Shown: one piece after another, positions 25,581 through 35,161 of the stretch
Position numbering within the stretch: the first letter of the stretch is position 1
Layout: each line of letters begins with the position of its first letter
Origin: an uncultured Sphingomonadaceae bacterium
GTDB taxonomy: Bacteria; Pseudomonadota; Alphaproteobacteria; Sphingomonadales; Sphingomonadaceae
Assembly: GCA_947503245.1 (NCBI GenBank)
Contig: CANNCV010000001.1
Span: 805,501 to 869,500 of the forward strand
Reading direction: 5' to 3'
DNA: 64,000 nucleotides
Position numbers and translations under genes: made by a program
Notes under the pieces: generated by a model
The model's input: the letters and a program-made list of their open reading frames with translations, nothing else
What the model was told of the DNA's origin: nothing
Databases searched by the model: none

Positions 25581-25677
25581 TCGCAGCTCCTATTGCTGAA
25601 CACAGCATAACATAATCGGCGCGACATGTCGCCGGTGTGAATAATCTTGCTATTATGGGCCCTGTAAGGACAGCTTA

Positions 25678-26544
25678 TTATTGCCCGAGCAGGCTTTTGG
25701 CGATTTCCCGCACGTCAGCGGCCATGTCTGGACGTTCAAGCGCAAGTGCGAGATTGGCCTCAATATACCCGACTTTTGAGCCGCAATCATAGCGCGCACC
25801 ATCAAAAGTCACGGCGTGAAATGGCTGGTTACCAATCATTTGCGCCATGGCGTCGGTCAGTTGAATTTCGCCGCCAGCGCCGGTTTCCTGTTTGTCGAGC
25901 ACCTGCATAACCTCTGGTTGCAAAATATAACGGCCAGAGACAATCAGGTTGGACGGTGCATCCTCGACCTTAGGTTTTTCGACCAAGCCTTTAATCTCTG
26001 TCAAATTGCCATTGGCTGCGCCTGGTGCAATCACACCATAAGCGAATACTTTTTCGCGCGGTACTTCCAATACGCTGACCATATTGCCGCCTTCCTGGCT
26101 ATAAGCGTCAACCATCTGTTTCATACAGCCGGGTGAGCCATGCATAAATTCATCGGGAAGGAAAACGGCAAAGGGCTCATCACCAATCAGATCACGCGCG
26201 CACCAAATGGCATGACCCAGCCCCAGAGGTTCTTGCTGACGAACATAAGCGCAGCGACCAGGCCCCAAACGTGTAGAGGCAAGCACATCAAGCGATTTGC
26301 CGCGTGCGCTCATTGTGGTTTCCAGTTCGAATGCAATATCGAAATGGTCTTCAATGGCGCTCTTACCGCGGCCAGTGACAAAGATCATTTGCTCGATACC
26401 CGCTTCAATAGCCTCATCAACCGCATATTGGATCAGTGGCCGATCAACGACGGGAAACATTTCTTTCGGTATGGCTTTGGTGGCAGGCAAAAAACGGGTG
26501 CCCATTCCGGCCACGGGGAATACTGCTTTACGAACTGGCTTCAT
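25678..26544 (-). CDS. galU: UTP--glucose-1-phosphate uridylyltransferase
   Basis: 288 residues. Makes UDP-glucose from UTP and glucose-1-phosphate for exopolysaccharide, sphingolipid glycosylation and trehalose/galactose pathways. Nucleotidyltransferase motifs: AVFPVAGMGTRFLPATKAIPKEM at the N-terminus (write-out shortened here to its GMGTRFLP core), LPDEFMHG, GLVEKPK and the C-terminal FDGARYDCGSKVGYIEAN. Length is typical for bacterial GalU. No sugar-biosynthesis gene is adjacent; msrA lies upstream on the same strand. Confidence 0.95.
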   Translation of the reverse strand: MKPVRKAVFPVAGMGTRFLPATKAIPKEMFPVVDRPLIQYAVDEAIEAGIEQMIFVTGRGKSAIEDHFDIAFELETTMSARGKSLDVLASTRLGPGRCAYVRQQEPLGLGHAIWCARDLIGDEPFAVFLPDEFMHGSPGCMKQMVDAYSQEGGNMVSVLEVPREKVFAYGVIAPGAANGNLTEIKGLVEKPKVEDAPSNLIVSGRYILQPEVMQVLDKQETGAGGEIQLTDAMAQMIGNQPFHAVTFDGARYDCGSKVGYIEANLALALERPDMAADVREIAKSLLGQ

Positions 26545-26632
26545 ATTTGCGCCTTTTCTATTGTCTAGAATACCTATTGCTTATCGCATTAAGGCTTAAC
26601 GGCCAGCCAACATCAAGCTTAAACCGTGATCG

Positions 26633-27166
26633 TTATGATTTTACCTTATTGGCAAAGCTTTTGCGCAGCTTTTGAAGCTTGGGCGGAATGGTCGCAATGC
26701 AATAGGGGTTGGAGCGGCCTGTGGTTTCCCAATAGTCCTGATGATAGCCCTCTGCAGGATACCATTTCGTGGGCTTTTCAGTCGTTGTGACAATCGGATC
26801 AGGCCACAATTCACTAGCGCGTTCTATAGCAGGAGCAATGGCTGCTTCTTGGCTATCATTAAGCGGGAAAACGGCGGAGCGATATTGTGTGCCGATGTCA
26901 TTACCTTGTCTGTTAAGCTGGGTAGGGTCGTGGGTCGCAAAAAAGATATCGAGTACGTCTTCATAAGTGACCTGAGTGCTGTCAAAAGTCACCTTAATCG
27001 CTTCGGCGTGACCAGTGCGGCCAGTGCATATTTGGCGATAGGTTGGGTTTTCCGTTTCCCCGCCAATATAGCCGCTTTCAACAGCCGTTACGCCGATGAC
27101 ATCATTAAAAATTGCTTCAGTGCACCAGAAACAGCCACCAGCCAAAATTGCTTGTTCTTCACTCAT
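26633..27166 (-). CDS. msrA: Peptide methionine sulfoxide reductase MsrA
   Basis: 177 residues. Reduces S-methionine sulfoxide in proteins. The signature GGCFWCTEAIF holds the catalytic Cys near residue 12, followed by ESGYIGG, YRQICTGRTGHAEAI and DIFFATHDPTQLNRQGNDIGTQYRS. The length is near the family norm for short MsrA. Recycling may use the second Cys of the GCFWC motif because no C-terminal Cys pair is present. It stands 89 bp upstream of galU, same strand. Confidence 0.95.
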   Translation of the reverse strand: MSEEQAILAGGCFWCTEAIFNDVIGVTAVESGYIGGETENPTYRQICTGRTGHAEAIKVTFDSTQVTYEDVLDIFFATHDPTQLNRQGNDIGTQYRSAVFPLNDSQEAAIAPAIERASELWPDPIVTTTEKPTKWYPAEGYHQDYWETTGRSNPYCIATIPPKLQKLRKSFANKVKS

Positions 27167-27294
27167 CGGGAAATCCTTTCACATCGCGGCAATGCTGCGG
27201 CTTTTGTCATAAATAGGATCACCGCCGCTGATGCTCAAGGTGCATGGCGGCAATGATGGCGCGATAGCCACAACATTCGGTTGAGAATGTGGCC

Positions 27295-30200
27295 TTAACC
27301 GGCTTCGGGCAATGCAGAATTTGCGGCTGCTTTTTGCTGTAACGCTTTTTCTTGGGCATCACCGCGCACGATAAGCAGATACATGACTGGTGTGATGATA
27401 CGTGACAATATGGTGGAGGAAATAAGTCCGCCAATAATGACCCAAGCCAAGGGCCCATAAAGCGAACCACCAGCAATGGCGAGCGGCGATAGGCCGCCAA
27501 CAGCCGTAACAGAGGTTAGCAGAACCGGCAGAAAGCGAACCTCGCCAGCGCGTTCGATCGCTTCGCGCAGCTCCATGCCCTGATCGCGCAATTGGGCGGT
27601 GAAATCGACCAGCAGGATTGAGTTCTTAATCTCAATACCGATCAGGGCAACAAAACCGATAATGGCCATATAAGAGAGGGAATTGCCGGTTAGAAGCAGG
27701 GCTAACAGACCGCCAAATGTGCCAAGCGGTATGACCCCTGCGACCACAAGAGTTTCGCGGAAGCGACCAAATTCAGCGACCAGAACCGCAAAAATCCCGA
27801 ATAAGGCGATCAATATGATGACACCAAATCCATCAAAGGTCGCGCCGATAGCCTCAGCTTCCCCGCCAACGGATATACGATATCCTTCGGGTAGCTCGAT
27901 CTTGTTGATCTCTGCCAAAGCGGCGCGGTTGACCTCTGCTGGCAGTGCGCCGGGTGCAGCATTAGCAGTCACCGTAACATTACGCTCCTGCTGGAAGCGG
28001 GAAATTTGCGGCGGAACAGTCTCAAGCGTTGGATTGGTGATCTGTGATAAGGCTACCGGGTTACCGCCGCGTGTGGCAAGATAGATATCATCAAGCGCGG
28101 ATACGGGCTGATTATTATTGAGTGGTAGCCGCACCGTTACTGGATAGCCGTCACCCTCACTATCGCGATAGATGGCGGCTTGTTCGCCCGATAGTGCTAG
28201 GCGCAGCGTTCGCCGTGGTTCACCAACGGGAATGTCGAGCAAGGCAGCCTGACCATCATCAATGCCGATATTCAGGTCGATACGATCAGTACTGACTGGG
28301 TTGATAACATCGCGCGCACCTTTGGTATTGCGCAAAATACCCTCAATTTTTCCGGCATATTCCCGCAAGATATCCAGATCTTCACCAATTATGCGAATGG
28401 CAATAGGGGCCGCAATTGGCGCGCCATTCTGGAAGAGGTCAACGCTGATGCGTGCACCAGGAATGTTATCAAACTTGTCTCTGATGCGTTGGATCATAGC
28501 AGGGCTGGTACGCGGATCCCACTCATCCAGCACCGCAAGTGTTTCGCCATAATTGGTGCGCTGACGATTGGAGAAGACATTGTAAAAGACTTGCGGATTG
28601 TCGGCGCCGATATTTTCTGCGCGATATTCTATGCTGGGTTCGCTCGCCAAAATAGCATCCACCTCACGCATAACGCGGTCGGTGCGGTCGAGGCTGCTGC
28701 CTTGTTCTGTTTCCGTGCGGACGAGAAAATAGCTGGTATCGGCATAAGGGAAGAGTGAAAAGCCGATAGTGGGTACAAGCGCGAAGGCTGAAAGGCAGAC
28801 GATCATTGCTCCCCAAAAGGTTCTTTTTGGTGCGTCCAATGCGCGGTGCAATATCGGGTTATATAAACGCTCAATCTGGCGGTTGAGCCAGCGCAAAATC
28901 GCATTGCCGTCCGGGCCTTCTTCACGCGATAAGATGCGGCTGGCCAGAAACGGGATGATGGTGAGCGAGATGATCAGCGATGCCGCGACAGTGAAAATAA
29001 TCGACAATATGAATGAGCGGGTGAACTGACCGGCGCCTTCCGGCAAAAACAGCAAAGGCGCGAAAGCAAAGATCAATACACCGGTGGAGCCCAGCACGGC
29101 TGGCGTAATTTCGCGCGTTGCCTCTTCGGCGGCGGTTCGGCGGTTTTTCCCCATGCGCAAATGTCGGGCGATATTCTCCGTCACAACAATGGAATCGTCC
29201 ACCAATAACCCCAAAGCGACAATGAAGCCGGCAATGGTCAATTGGCTGAGATTAAAGCCAGCCAGATCAATGGCGAGCAAGCCCGATGCCAAAGATAGCG
29301 GTATTGAAATCATCACAATGACAGAAGCACGCCAGCCCAATGGCAACAGAGTGAAGATCACCAATGTCACCGCAATGGTGAAGTCTCTGGCCAGTTCGGC
29401 AAGACGCTTTTCAATATCGCGCGACTGGTCAAAAGCCTGTTCCAACTTCATATCAGGCGGCAGCAATGCGCGTCGCTTGTCCAGCTCTTTGATGACTTCG
29501 GCTTTCAGCCTGATAACGTCGATGCCATCCTTTTGGGTGATGGTGATAAAGGCCGCACGCTTGCCGTTCAGCCTTGCGCGATACAGATGCTCGCTGGCCC
29601 CCCAATCAACATTCGCAACATCATCGACCGTCAATATGGTGCTATCGCCTGCTCTAACCGGCAATGATCGTATTGTTTCCAAATCACGAAATGCACCGCC
29701 TGCTTCGACGTTAAAACGGCGTTCCCCGCTTTGCACTGCGCCGGGCGGTAATTCTGCACCGCCAACCTGCAGAGCATTGGCGATGGTATTCGCACCAACG
29801 CGCAATTCCGACAATTTGCCAGGATCAAGCGCTACCTGAACCTCTGGCGTGGCGAGGCCGCGTATCTCTACATTGCGCACACCGGGGTTGCGCACCACGG
29901 CATCGCGAATATCTTCTGCATATTTTTCCATACGCCGCCAGCTGGCACTCTCACTGGTCAGAGCGAGCTGCAAAACTGCGGATTCTGTGGTGCGCACTTT
30001 GTTATAATTTAACTGTGCCAGCCCTTCGGGCAGCTGGTCGCGAATGGCGCTGATTTCGCGCACGACTTCATCAAAATACTCATCAGCGTCACCGCCCCAG
30101 TTAAACTCTGCGCGGACCACAGCCTGCCCGTCAAAGCTGGTTGATGCGATCTCTTCAATATCATCAAGACCTTGCAAAACCTCTTCAATCGGTTTGGCAA

Positions 30201-30387
30201 CAGTCTCTTCCATGTCGGCGGCATCTGCACCCGGTTGACCTGCGACGATAATGACAACCGGAATAGGGAAGTGCGGATCAACGGAGCGTGAAATGCTGGT
30301 CAGTGATGCTAGGCCAAGCGCTGCCAGCAGCATGAAAAGCACTAGCGATAATTGCCAGTTGCGAATGGTAAATGCTGCGGGGCTCAT
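27295..30387 (-). CDS. RND efflux transporter permease (AcrB/HAE1-like)
   Basis: 1030 residues with the RND architecture: TM1, a large periplasmic loop, TM2-6, a second loop, TM7-12. TM4 carries the proton-relay Asp pair in GLLVDDSIVVTEN (about residue 400). Periplasmic porter-domain motifs such as GQPGADAADMEETVAKPIEE and LPPGAVQSGERRF are present. It sits 62 bp downstream of its adaptor gene on the same strand. No TolC-type outer-membrane channel gene is in the cluster, so a shared channel elsewhere is needed. Proton-driven export of drugs, detergents or metabolites is the expected role; the substrate cannot be told. Confidence 0.93.
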   Translation of the reverse strand: MSPAAFTIRNWQLSLVLFMLLAALGLASLTSISRSVDPHFPIPVVIIVAGQPGADAADMEETVAKPIEEVLQGLDDIEEIASTSFDGQAVVRAEFNWGGDADEYFDEVVREISAIRDQLPEGLAQLNYNKVRTTESAVLQLALTSESASWRRMEKYAEDIRDAVVRNPGVRNVEIRGLATPEVQVALDPGKLSELRVGANTIANALQVGGAELPPGAVQSGERRFNVEAGGAFRDLETIRSLPVRAGDSTILTVDDVANVDWGASEHLYRARLNGKRAAFITITQKDGIDVIRLKAEVIKELDKRRALLPPDMKLEQAFDQSRDIEKRLAELARDFTIAVTLVIFTLLPLGWRASVIVMISIPLSLASGLLAIDLAGFNLSQLTIAGFIVALGLLVDDSIVVTENIARHLRMGKNRRTAAEEATREITPAVLGSTGVLIFAFAPLLFLPEGAGQFTRSFILSIIFTVAASLIISLTIIPFLASRILSREEGPDGNAILRWLNRQIERLYNPILHRALDAPKRTFWGAMIVCLSAFALVPTIGFSLFPYADTSYFLVRTETEQGSSLDRTDRVMREVDAILASEPSIEYRAENIGADNPQVFYNVFSNRQRTNYGETLAVLDEWDPRTSPAMIQRIRDKFDNIPGARISVDLFQNGAPIAAPIAIRIIGEDLDILREYAGKIEGILRNTKGARDVINPVSTDRIDLNIGIDDGQAALLDIPVGEPRRTLRLALSGEQAAIYRDSEGDGYPVTVRLPLNNNQPVSALDDIYLATRGGNPVALSQITNPTLETVPPQISRFQQERNVTVTANAAPGALPAEVNRAALAEINKIELPEGYRISVGGEAEAIGATFDGFGVIILIALFGIFAVLVAEFGRFRETLVVAGVIPLGTFGGLLALLLTGNSLSYMAIIGFVALIGIEIKNSILLVDFTAQLRDQGMELREAIERAGEVRFLPVLLTSVTAVGGLSPLAIAGGSLYGPLAWVIIGGLISSTILSRIITPVMYLLIVRGDAQEKALQQKAAANSALPEAG

Positions 30388-30449
30388 GCTGATCGCTCAA
30401 TCATGGGTGACAAAAGTGCGAAGATAATATTGTGCATGACAGCGGTCCG

Positions 30450-31658
30450 TCATTGCGCTTCACCTTTGCGTTTTTGCTGTTTCTTGGCCCGTTCCCCGAG
30501 AGTTTCAGTATTTCGTGACGAGCGATCACTTTTTGTAGATGTTCCCGCTTTTGCCAGCTTACGAGGGGCCACAACATCGCCGGGGCGAATTTCTTCATGG
30601 CCCGTCACAACGATCTGCTCTCCACGCTCTAGCCCGGATAAAATGGTGATACGATCATCCAGCAATTCGCCCAGCCTTACAGAGCGAACAGCAACTTTGT
30701 TGTCATCGGGATTAATAACATAGACCAAAGCTTCCCCAGTGCGGATATCAAACACTGCAGGAGCAGGAATGCTGAGCACTGGATCAATATTGTCCGGCGC
30801 AATGGCTATGCGCGCTTCGCCAATTTGGCCGGAGCGCAATTTGGCATTATTTGGCAATGCGAAGCTGAGCGCGAATGTGCCCGTTCCCGGGTCTGCGCGG
30901 CCATCAATATCACGAATTTGTGCCGTAATCGGCACATTGTCCAAAGCGCCGATAAATATCTCTGCCGTCATCCCGACCGAAAGCTGGGCCACTTCACGGT
31001 CAGTTGCAGGTGTTTTCAATACCAGCCCGCCGCTCGCTTCTCCGATAACCAAAACGGGTGAACCAGCTTGCAAGACTTGTCCTGGTTCTGCGTCACGCGA
31101 CAGAACTATGCCGCTTGATGGTGCGTAAATCCGTGAGGTCTGGGTGGCGAACTCTCTTGCGCTAACTTGCGCTGCGGCGGATTTCTGGGCTGCTTGCGCT
31201 TGATCCAATTGCCCGCGTGTCACCCATCCTTGCGCGAACAATGTTTCTAACCGCTCCATCTCCGCAGTGGCACGAGTCAATTCTGCTTGTGCCGCCGCCA
31301 GATCAGCGTCAACCGAAGTCGTATCGAGGGCAGCCATCAATGCGCCTTTGGCAATCTTATCGCCAGAATCATAACGCACTGAGGCAATCTTGCCTGTTGT
31401 GGTGAAGGCCAAGGGCGTTTCGAGCAGATAGCGCACTGTGCCGGTCAGCTTCAATATCTGGCTATCGGTCACTTGCCCAACGCGCGTCGCCGTGACTGCG
31501 GCAGGGGGTTTTTCTGCAGTTGCAGTATCTTCTTTATCCGCCTCCAGCGCATCACCGCCAGAGCATGACGTCAGAAACAGCGCAGCACCGGCCAAAATGG
31601 CAATGCGCGGACTATATCCTGATGCTGAATATTTATATGATAAGAAAGATGACAACAC
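30450..31658 (-). CDS. RND efflux periplasmic adaptor (membrane fusion) lipoprotein
   Basis: About 402 residues. Lipoprotein signal ending in LTSC, a barrel/lipoyl region (LAFTTTGKIASVRYDSGDKIAKG), a coiled-coil hairpin (ADLAAAQAELTRATAEMERLETLF), the second lipoyl half, and beta-barrel and membrane-proximal domains. Joins the inner-membrane RND pump at 27295-30387 to an outer channel. The start is uncertain: the frame is open to a TTG at 31718, but GTG at 31658 (then TTG) follows GAGGAT and gives a more compact signal peptide. C-terminal about 35 residues are Lys/Arg-rich. Confidence 0.88.
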   Translation of the reverse strand: MLSSFLSYKYSASGYSPRIAILAGAALFLTSCSGGDALEADKEDTATAEKPPAAVTATRVGQVTDSQILKLTGTVRYLLETPLAFTTTGKIASVRYDSGDKIAKGALMAALDTTSVDADLAAAQAELTRATAEMERLETLFAQGWVTRGQLDQAQAAQKSAAAQVSAREFATQTSRIYAPSSGIVLSRDAEPGQVLQAGSPVLVIGEASGGLVLKTPATDREVAQLSVGMTAEIFIGALDNVPITAQIRDIDGRADPGTGTFALSFALPNNAKLRSGQIGEARIAIAPDNIDPVLSIPAPAVFDIRTGEALVYVINPDDNKVAVRSVRLGELLDDRITILSGLERGEQIVVTGHEEIRPGDVVAPRKLAKAGTSTKSDRSSRNTETLGERAKKQQKRKGEAQ

Positions 31659-31821
31659 GCGTTTGAAAATATCCTCTCTTGTTCGTATGTACCAAGCGCA
31701 TATTTTGTATTTTTGCAACTATAACAAGCATAAGAAAAAGAATGCAGTTGGTCTAAGGCGGCTTTTCGCACTCTAAAACGATGTGCTATTTACAAGGAAA
31801 TTTGCAGTCGGGACTTAAAAT

Positions 31822-33504
31822 ATGCAGTTAATAAGGGTTGGCCTATCAGCATTAATGCTGGCGTTTTGCGTTGCTGCCTGTGGAGGCGCTCAGCCACAAT
31901 CTTTACCAGAAAGCAATGTGCCCATTCCTGAACCGCAGACCAGTATCGTTAACGCACAACAGCCTGTCCAACTCGATATATTGACCCGCACCGGCCCATG
32001 GCCAGTGGCCTCACGCCTGATCGGTTATAATGGGCGGCTATGGTTCGCTAATTCTGTCAAAGGTATAAACCATAATGCGGCGGACATTTGGAGCATAGAT
32101 CTTGCCTCTGGTGCAAAGCGCTATGAACGCTCATTGTTCAGCCAGGATGCAGGTCTGCCATTGGTTTATGATGGATTGCTATATTGGCCATTAGAGGACG
32201 CGCTGCTGGCCTTTGGTGATGGAATTATCAGCATAACCGATGGTGAGGACTGGGCACGTATGACAATCCCCGGATCGCCCATTTATCACAGTTATGAGGC
32301 TCTGGATTGGAAAGGCGATTTGCTGGCGCTGGCGGCTGCAGGCGATACTGCGCTCCATCGCAAAATAACTGGCCAAAATGATTGGCAGCAAATTGTTCGT
32401 CATACAGCTCCGCGAGGGAAAATTGCGCGTTTAAAGGAACTGACCAAATTTGATGGCGTTGTCTATGCCGTGCTGCGCGATGGCAAGAAACGGCGTCTGG
32501 CAAGATGGTCCGGCATTGATGGTGAACAGTTTGAAGATGTGTTGCCATGGCCGCGCTATAAATATCTCAACGGCCTGACGGTGCATAAAGACGCGCTGTT
32601 CGCATTGGTTGGTCGCGGCGCAGCACGGGAGATATGGCGGCATGATGGCCAAACCAGCTATCGCGTTGGCCCAACGGCAAGATTTGCCGATCTGGCCAGT
32701 GATGGCGAAAATTTATGGGCCGTCACTTTTGAAGGCGATTTGCTGTCCAGCACCAATGGTGATGTGTGGGAAAGGCATAAAAAGCTTAATGGAGGACGCC
32801 CCAACGCCCTGACAATAGTTGATGGCGGTTTGTTCGCATCTGGCACTGGCAGTGATGATAAAGCTATTATCTGGTGGCAAAAGGGGCACCAGTTAAAGGC
32901 TGCTGATCCAGCAGCCTCACAAAGGAAAAACAAACTGTCCCGTCTCGACATCCGCCCAAAGACAGGCACGTCTGTTGATTGGCAGAAAAAGGGTGCGGAA
33001 ATTGACGCCTTATTGGCTGACCCTAATGTTTTTGGCGATAATGGTGGCGAGCTACTGGGTGATCGTGTCGTTGAAGCGATTGCAAGTGGCGCACCGCGAG
33101 GCTTTTTTGCGCAGCGCCTGAAAAGCAAAATAGCAGTAGCCAGCTTTTCAGGCTTTGGCGGTGACAGCAATATCAATTCGGTCGATGTCTCGCAGCTGAT
33201 ATTGCTATGGGCGATGGCGCAATCGCAACATGCCGATGTGCCGCCTGCCTTACTGCTCAAACCATGGCGATCAAAGCAGAACAGTTATGAAAAATATCTG
33301 GAACCAGCAATGGCTGCAATCCATGCCGTCGCCATGGCGAAACAGGGTGACAAAGCCACTATTGATGCGTTGCTAAAAAGGTTGGAATTTAAGGATGACC
33401 CTGACTGGCTGCATAGTCAGGTCATTGGCGCTCTAACCGCTGCTACGGGGCAGCATTTTGGCTATGATATTGATGCATGGCGTGAATGGAATGATGCGCG
33501 GTAA
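31822..33504 (+). CDS. Lipoprotein with beta-propeller-like repeats, unknown function
   Basis: 560 residues. Lipobox CVAACGG near residue 20, a Pro/Gln-rich linker, then about 300 residues with repeated strands such as GYNGRLWFANSV, VYDGLLYWPLEDALLAFG, DWKGDLLALAAAGD, SDGENLWAVTFEGDLL, spaced as in Kelch/WD-type propellers. The C-terminal third is alpha-helical. No catalytic motif stands out and I do not recognise a named family. It is divergent from the RND adaptor gene and converges on crtB. Attached to a membrane on the periplasmic side, it may serve as a binding scaffold; that is inference. Confidence 0.75.
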   Translation: MQLIRVGLSALMLAFCVAACGGAQPQSLPESNVPIPEPQTSIVNAQQPVQLDILTRTGPWPVASRLIGYNGRLWFANSVKGINHNAADIWSIDLASGAKRYERSLFSQDAGLPLVYDGLLYWPLEDALLAFGDGIISITDGEDWARMTIPGSPIYHSYEALDWKGDLLALAAAGDTALHRKITGQNDWQQIVRHTAPRGKIARLKELTKFDGVVYAVLRDGKKRRLARWSGIDGEQFEDVLPWPRYKYLNGLTVHKDALFALVGRGAAREIWRHDGQTSYRVGPTARFADLASDGENLWAVTFEGDLLSSTNGDVWERHKKLNGGRPNALTIVDGGLFASGTGSDDKAIIWWQKGHQLKAADPAASQRKNKLSRLDIRPKTGTSVDWQKKGAEIDALLADPNVFGDNGGELLGDRVVEAIASGAPRGFFAQRLKSKIAVASFSGFGGDSNINSVDVSQLILLWAMAQSQHADVPPALLLKPWRSKQNSYEKYLEPAMAAIHAVAMAKQGDKATIDALLKRLEFKDDPDWLHSQVIGALTAATGQHFGYDIDAWREWNDAR

Positions 33505-33537
33505 AAGGCTTTTTTAGCGGGCCTATTTAAGCGCCTT

Positions 33538-34512
33538 TCAACGGGGACGTGTCCACAGTCCATCGCGGCCAATATCTTCAGGCGGATTGATCGATTGTAG
33601 CCCGCTTCGGACGACCCATCCCAATTTTGAGCGTTTGCGGGTGAAGGTCCGGTGGTCCCAAGCATTTGCACCGCGATCGCGGACTTTGCGCGCAATATCG
33701 CCATAAATCCCTGCCGCCGCCAACACTGCCCAGCGTGCCCGAAATGGCAAAAGCGCCGCGCCAGTGCGGGCTGATGCTTCATAGGCTTCTGACCGGTCTG
33801 CCAATCGCTTGGCAAGCCGCGCAAGCTGATCCCGATAATGCGGTTTCATATGCTGGCCCGGTGCAATATCCATTTGTGCCAGCCACTCCATGGGCAGATA
33901 ACAGCGGCCAACACTATCATCTTCACTAATATCACGCGCAATATTGGCCAGCTGAAAGGCAAGACCCAAATCGCATGCCCGGTCCAGCGTCGCTTCATCA
34001 TCAGGCGCAACGCCCATAACAACGGCCATCATGCAGCCCACAGCCCCCGCCACATGATAGCAATATTGGTAGAGATCATCTTCGCTGCGGGGCCGCCATT
34101 CGGCAGCATCAAGAGCAAAACCCTCTATCACATCATCGGCAAAGCGGCGCGGGATATTACACTCGCTAACGACCAGTGCCAGGCAATCAAAAGCGCGTTC
34201 ATCGCAAGGCTGGCCAGCATAGGCTTTGTCTGTCTGCGTGCGGATATAATCCAGCCGCGCCGCAGCATCATCAATATTGGTCATGCCATGGCCAAGGTCT
34301 TGCCCATCGGCCAGATCATCGCATTTGCGGCACCATGCATAGAGCAGCCAGGCCCGTTCACGGGTTTGCTGATCGAACAATTTGCTGGCGAGAGAGAAAG
34401 ATTTCGAGCCTTTGCCAATAGCGCGTGAGGCATAGGCCACAAGGGCAGAGCGATCCGTAGCGTGATCCATATTATGATCTGACGGGCGGTCTATCTGGCT
34501 TAACTGATTCAC
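33538..34512 (-). CDS. crtB: Phytoene synthase
   Basis: 324 residues of the squalene/phytoene synthase family. Joins two geranylgeranyl diphosphates to 15-cis-phytoene. Both Asp-rich Mg2+-diphosphate motifs are visible: RKCDDLADG (about 63) and NIARDISEDD (about 195), plus AWLLYAWCR, LAFQLANIARD and YCYHVAGAVG. It is the last gene of the minus-strand carotenoid cluster, separated from crtI by the LOG-family gene. The short gap of 67 bp to that gene fits co-transcription. Confidence 0.94.
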   Translation of the reverse strand: MNQLSQIDRPSDHNMDHATDRSALVAYASRAIGKGSKSFSLASKLFDQQTRERAWLLYAWCRKCDDLADGQDLGHGMTNIDDAAARLDYIRTQTDKAYAGQPCDERAFDCLALVVSECNIPRRFADDVIEGFALDAAEWRPRSEDDLYQYCYHVAGAVGCMMAVVMGVAPDDEATLDRACDLGLAFQLANIARDISEDDSVGRCYLPMEWLAQMDIAPGQHMKPHYRDQLARLAKRLADRSEAYEASARTGAALLPFRARWAVLAAAGIYGDIARKVRDRGANAWDHRTFTRKRSKLGWVVRSGLQSINPPEDIGRDGLWTRPR

Positions 34513-34579
34513 TCTATGACACTAGCCGTTCGCGCGGCTCTTGTCGAAAAAGCTTTTTTGCAGGCTCACAGATTTCTGC

Positions 34580-35161
34580 TCACAAGTCTTCTGCTTTCAT
34601 GGAAAAGATGGTCTCTATCGGCTCAGAGCTTCCCATTTTATCGAGCAGTGCATCAATATTATCAGCGACCAGCATGATATCCTTATGCTGGCTGCGGACA
34701 AAGCCGATCTGGGCCATATGCTGGTAAAACTCGATCAGCTTGTCATAATATCCAGCAATATTGAGCACACCCACCGGCTTGTCATGATAGCCCAATTGCG
34801 CCCAGCTAATCGCTTCCCATAGCTCATCCATAGTGCCGACACCGCCGGGCAGATTAATAAAGCCATCGGAAAGATCGGTGAAGAGCTTTTTGCGCTCATG
34901 CATGCCCGGCACGATATGCAGTTCGGTGCAGCCGGTATGCGCCACTTCAGCGTTGCGCAGCGCTTCAGGAATGACCCCGATCACTTTTCCGCCAGCCGCC
35001 AAAGCGCTATCTGCGACCGCCCCCATAAGGCCCAGCCTGCCGCCGCCATAAACAACAGTGATCCCGCGTTCAGCCAATGTCTTGCCAACATGCCGCGCTG
35101 CTTCAATATAAACCGGATCATACGGCGTAGCGGAACCACAATATACGGCTAATGCTTTCAA
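34580..35161 (-). CDS. LOG-family Rossmann-fold phosphoribohydrolase
   Basis: 193 residues of the TIGR00730/LOG family. The signature YGGGRLGLMG (about 40) and LPGGVGTMDELWE (about 105) are intact, with the catalytic Arg/Glu region. Family knowledge: LOG enzymes release free base from nucleoside 5'-monophosphates, and some make cytokinins. The start ATG overlaps the stop of crtI by 4 bp, so it is translationally coupled to crtI and followed by crtB. A role in carotenoid synthesis is not known, which makes its position notable. It could be a housekeeping nucleotidase carried along. Confidence 0.93.
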   Translation of the reverse strand: MKALAVYCGSATPYDPVYIEAARHVGKTLAERGITVVYGGGRLGLMGAVADSALAAGGKVIGVIPEALRNAEVAHTGCTELHIVPGMHERKKLFTDLSDGFINLPGGVGTMDELWEAISWAQLGYHDKPVGVLNIAGYYDKLIEFYQHMAQIGFVRSQHKDIMLVADNIDALLDKMGSSEPIETIFSMKAEDL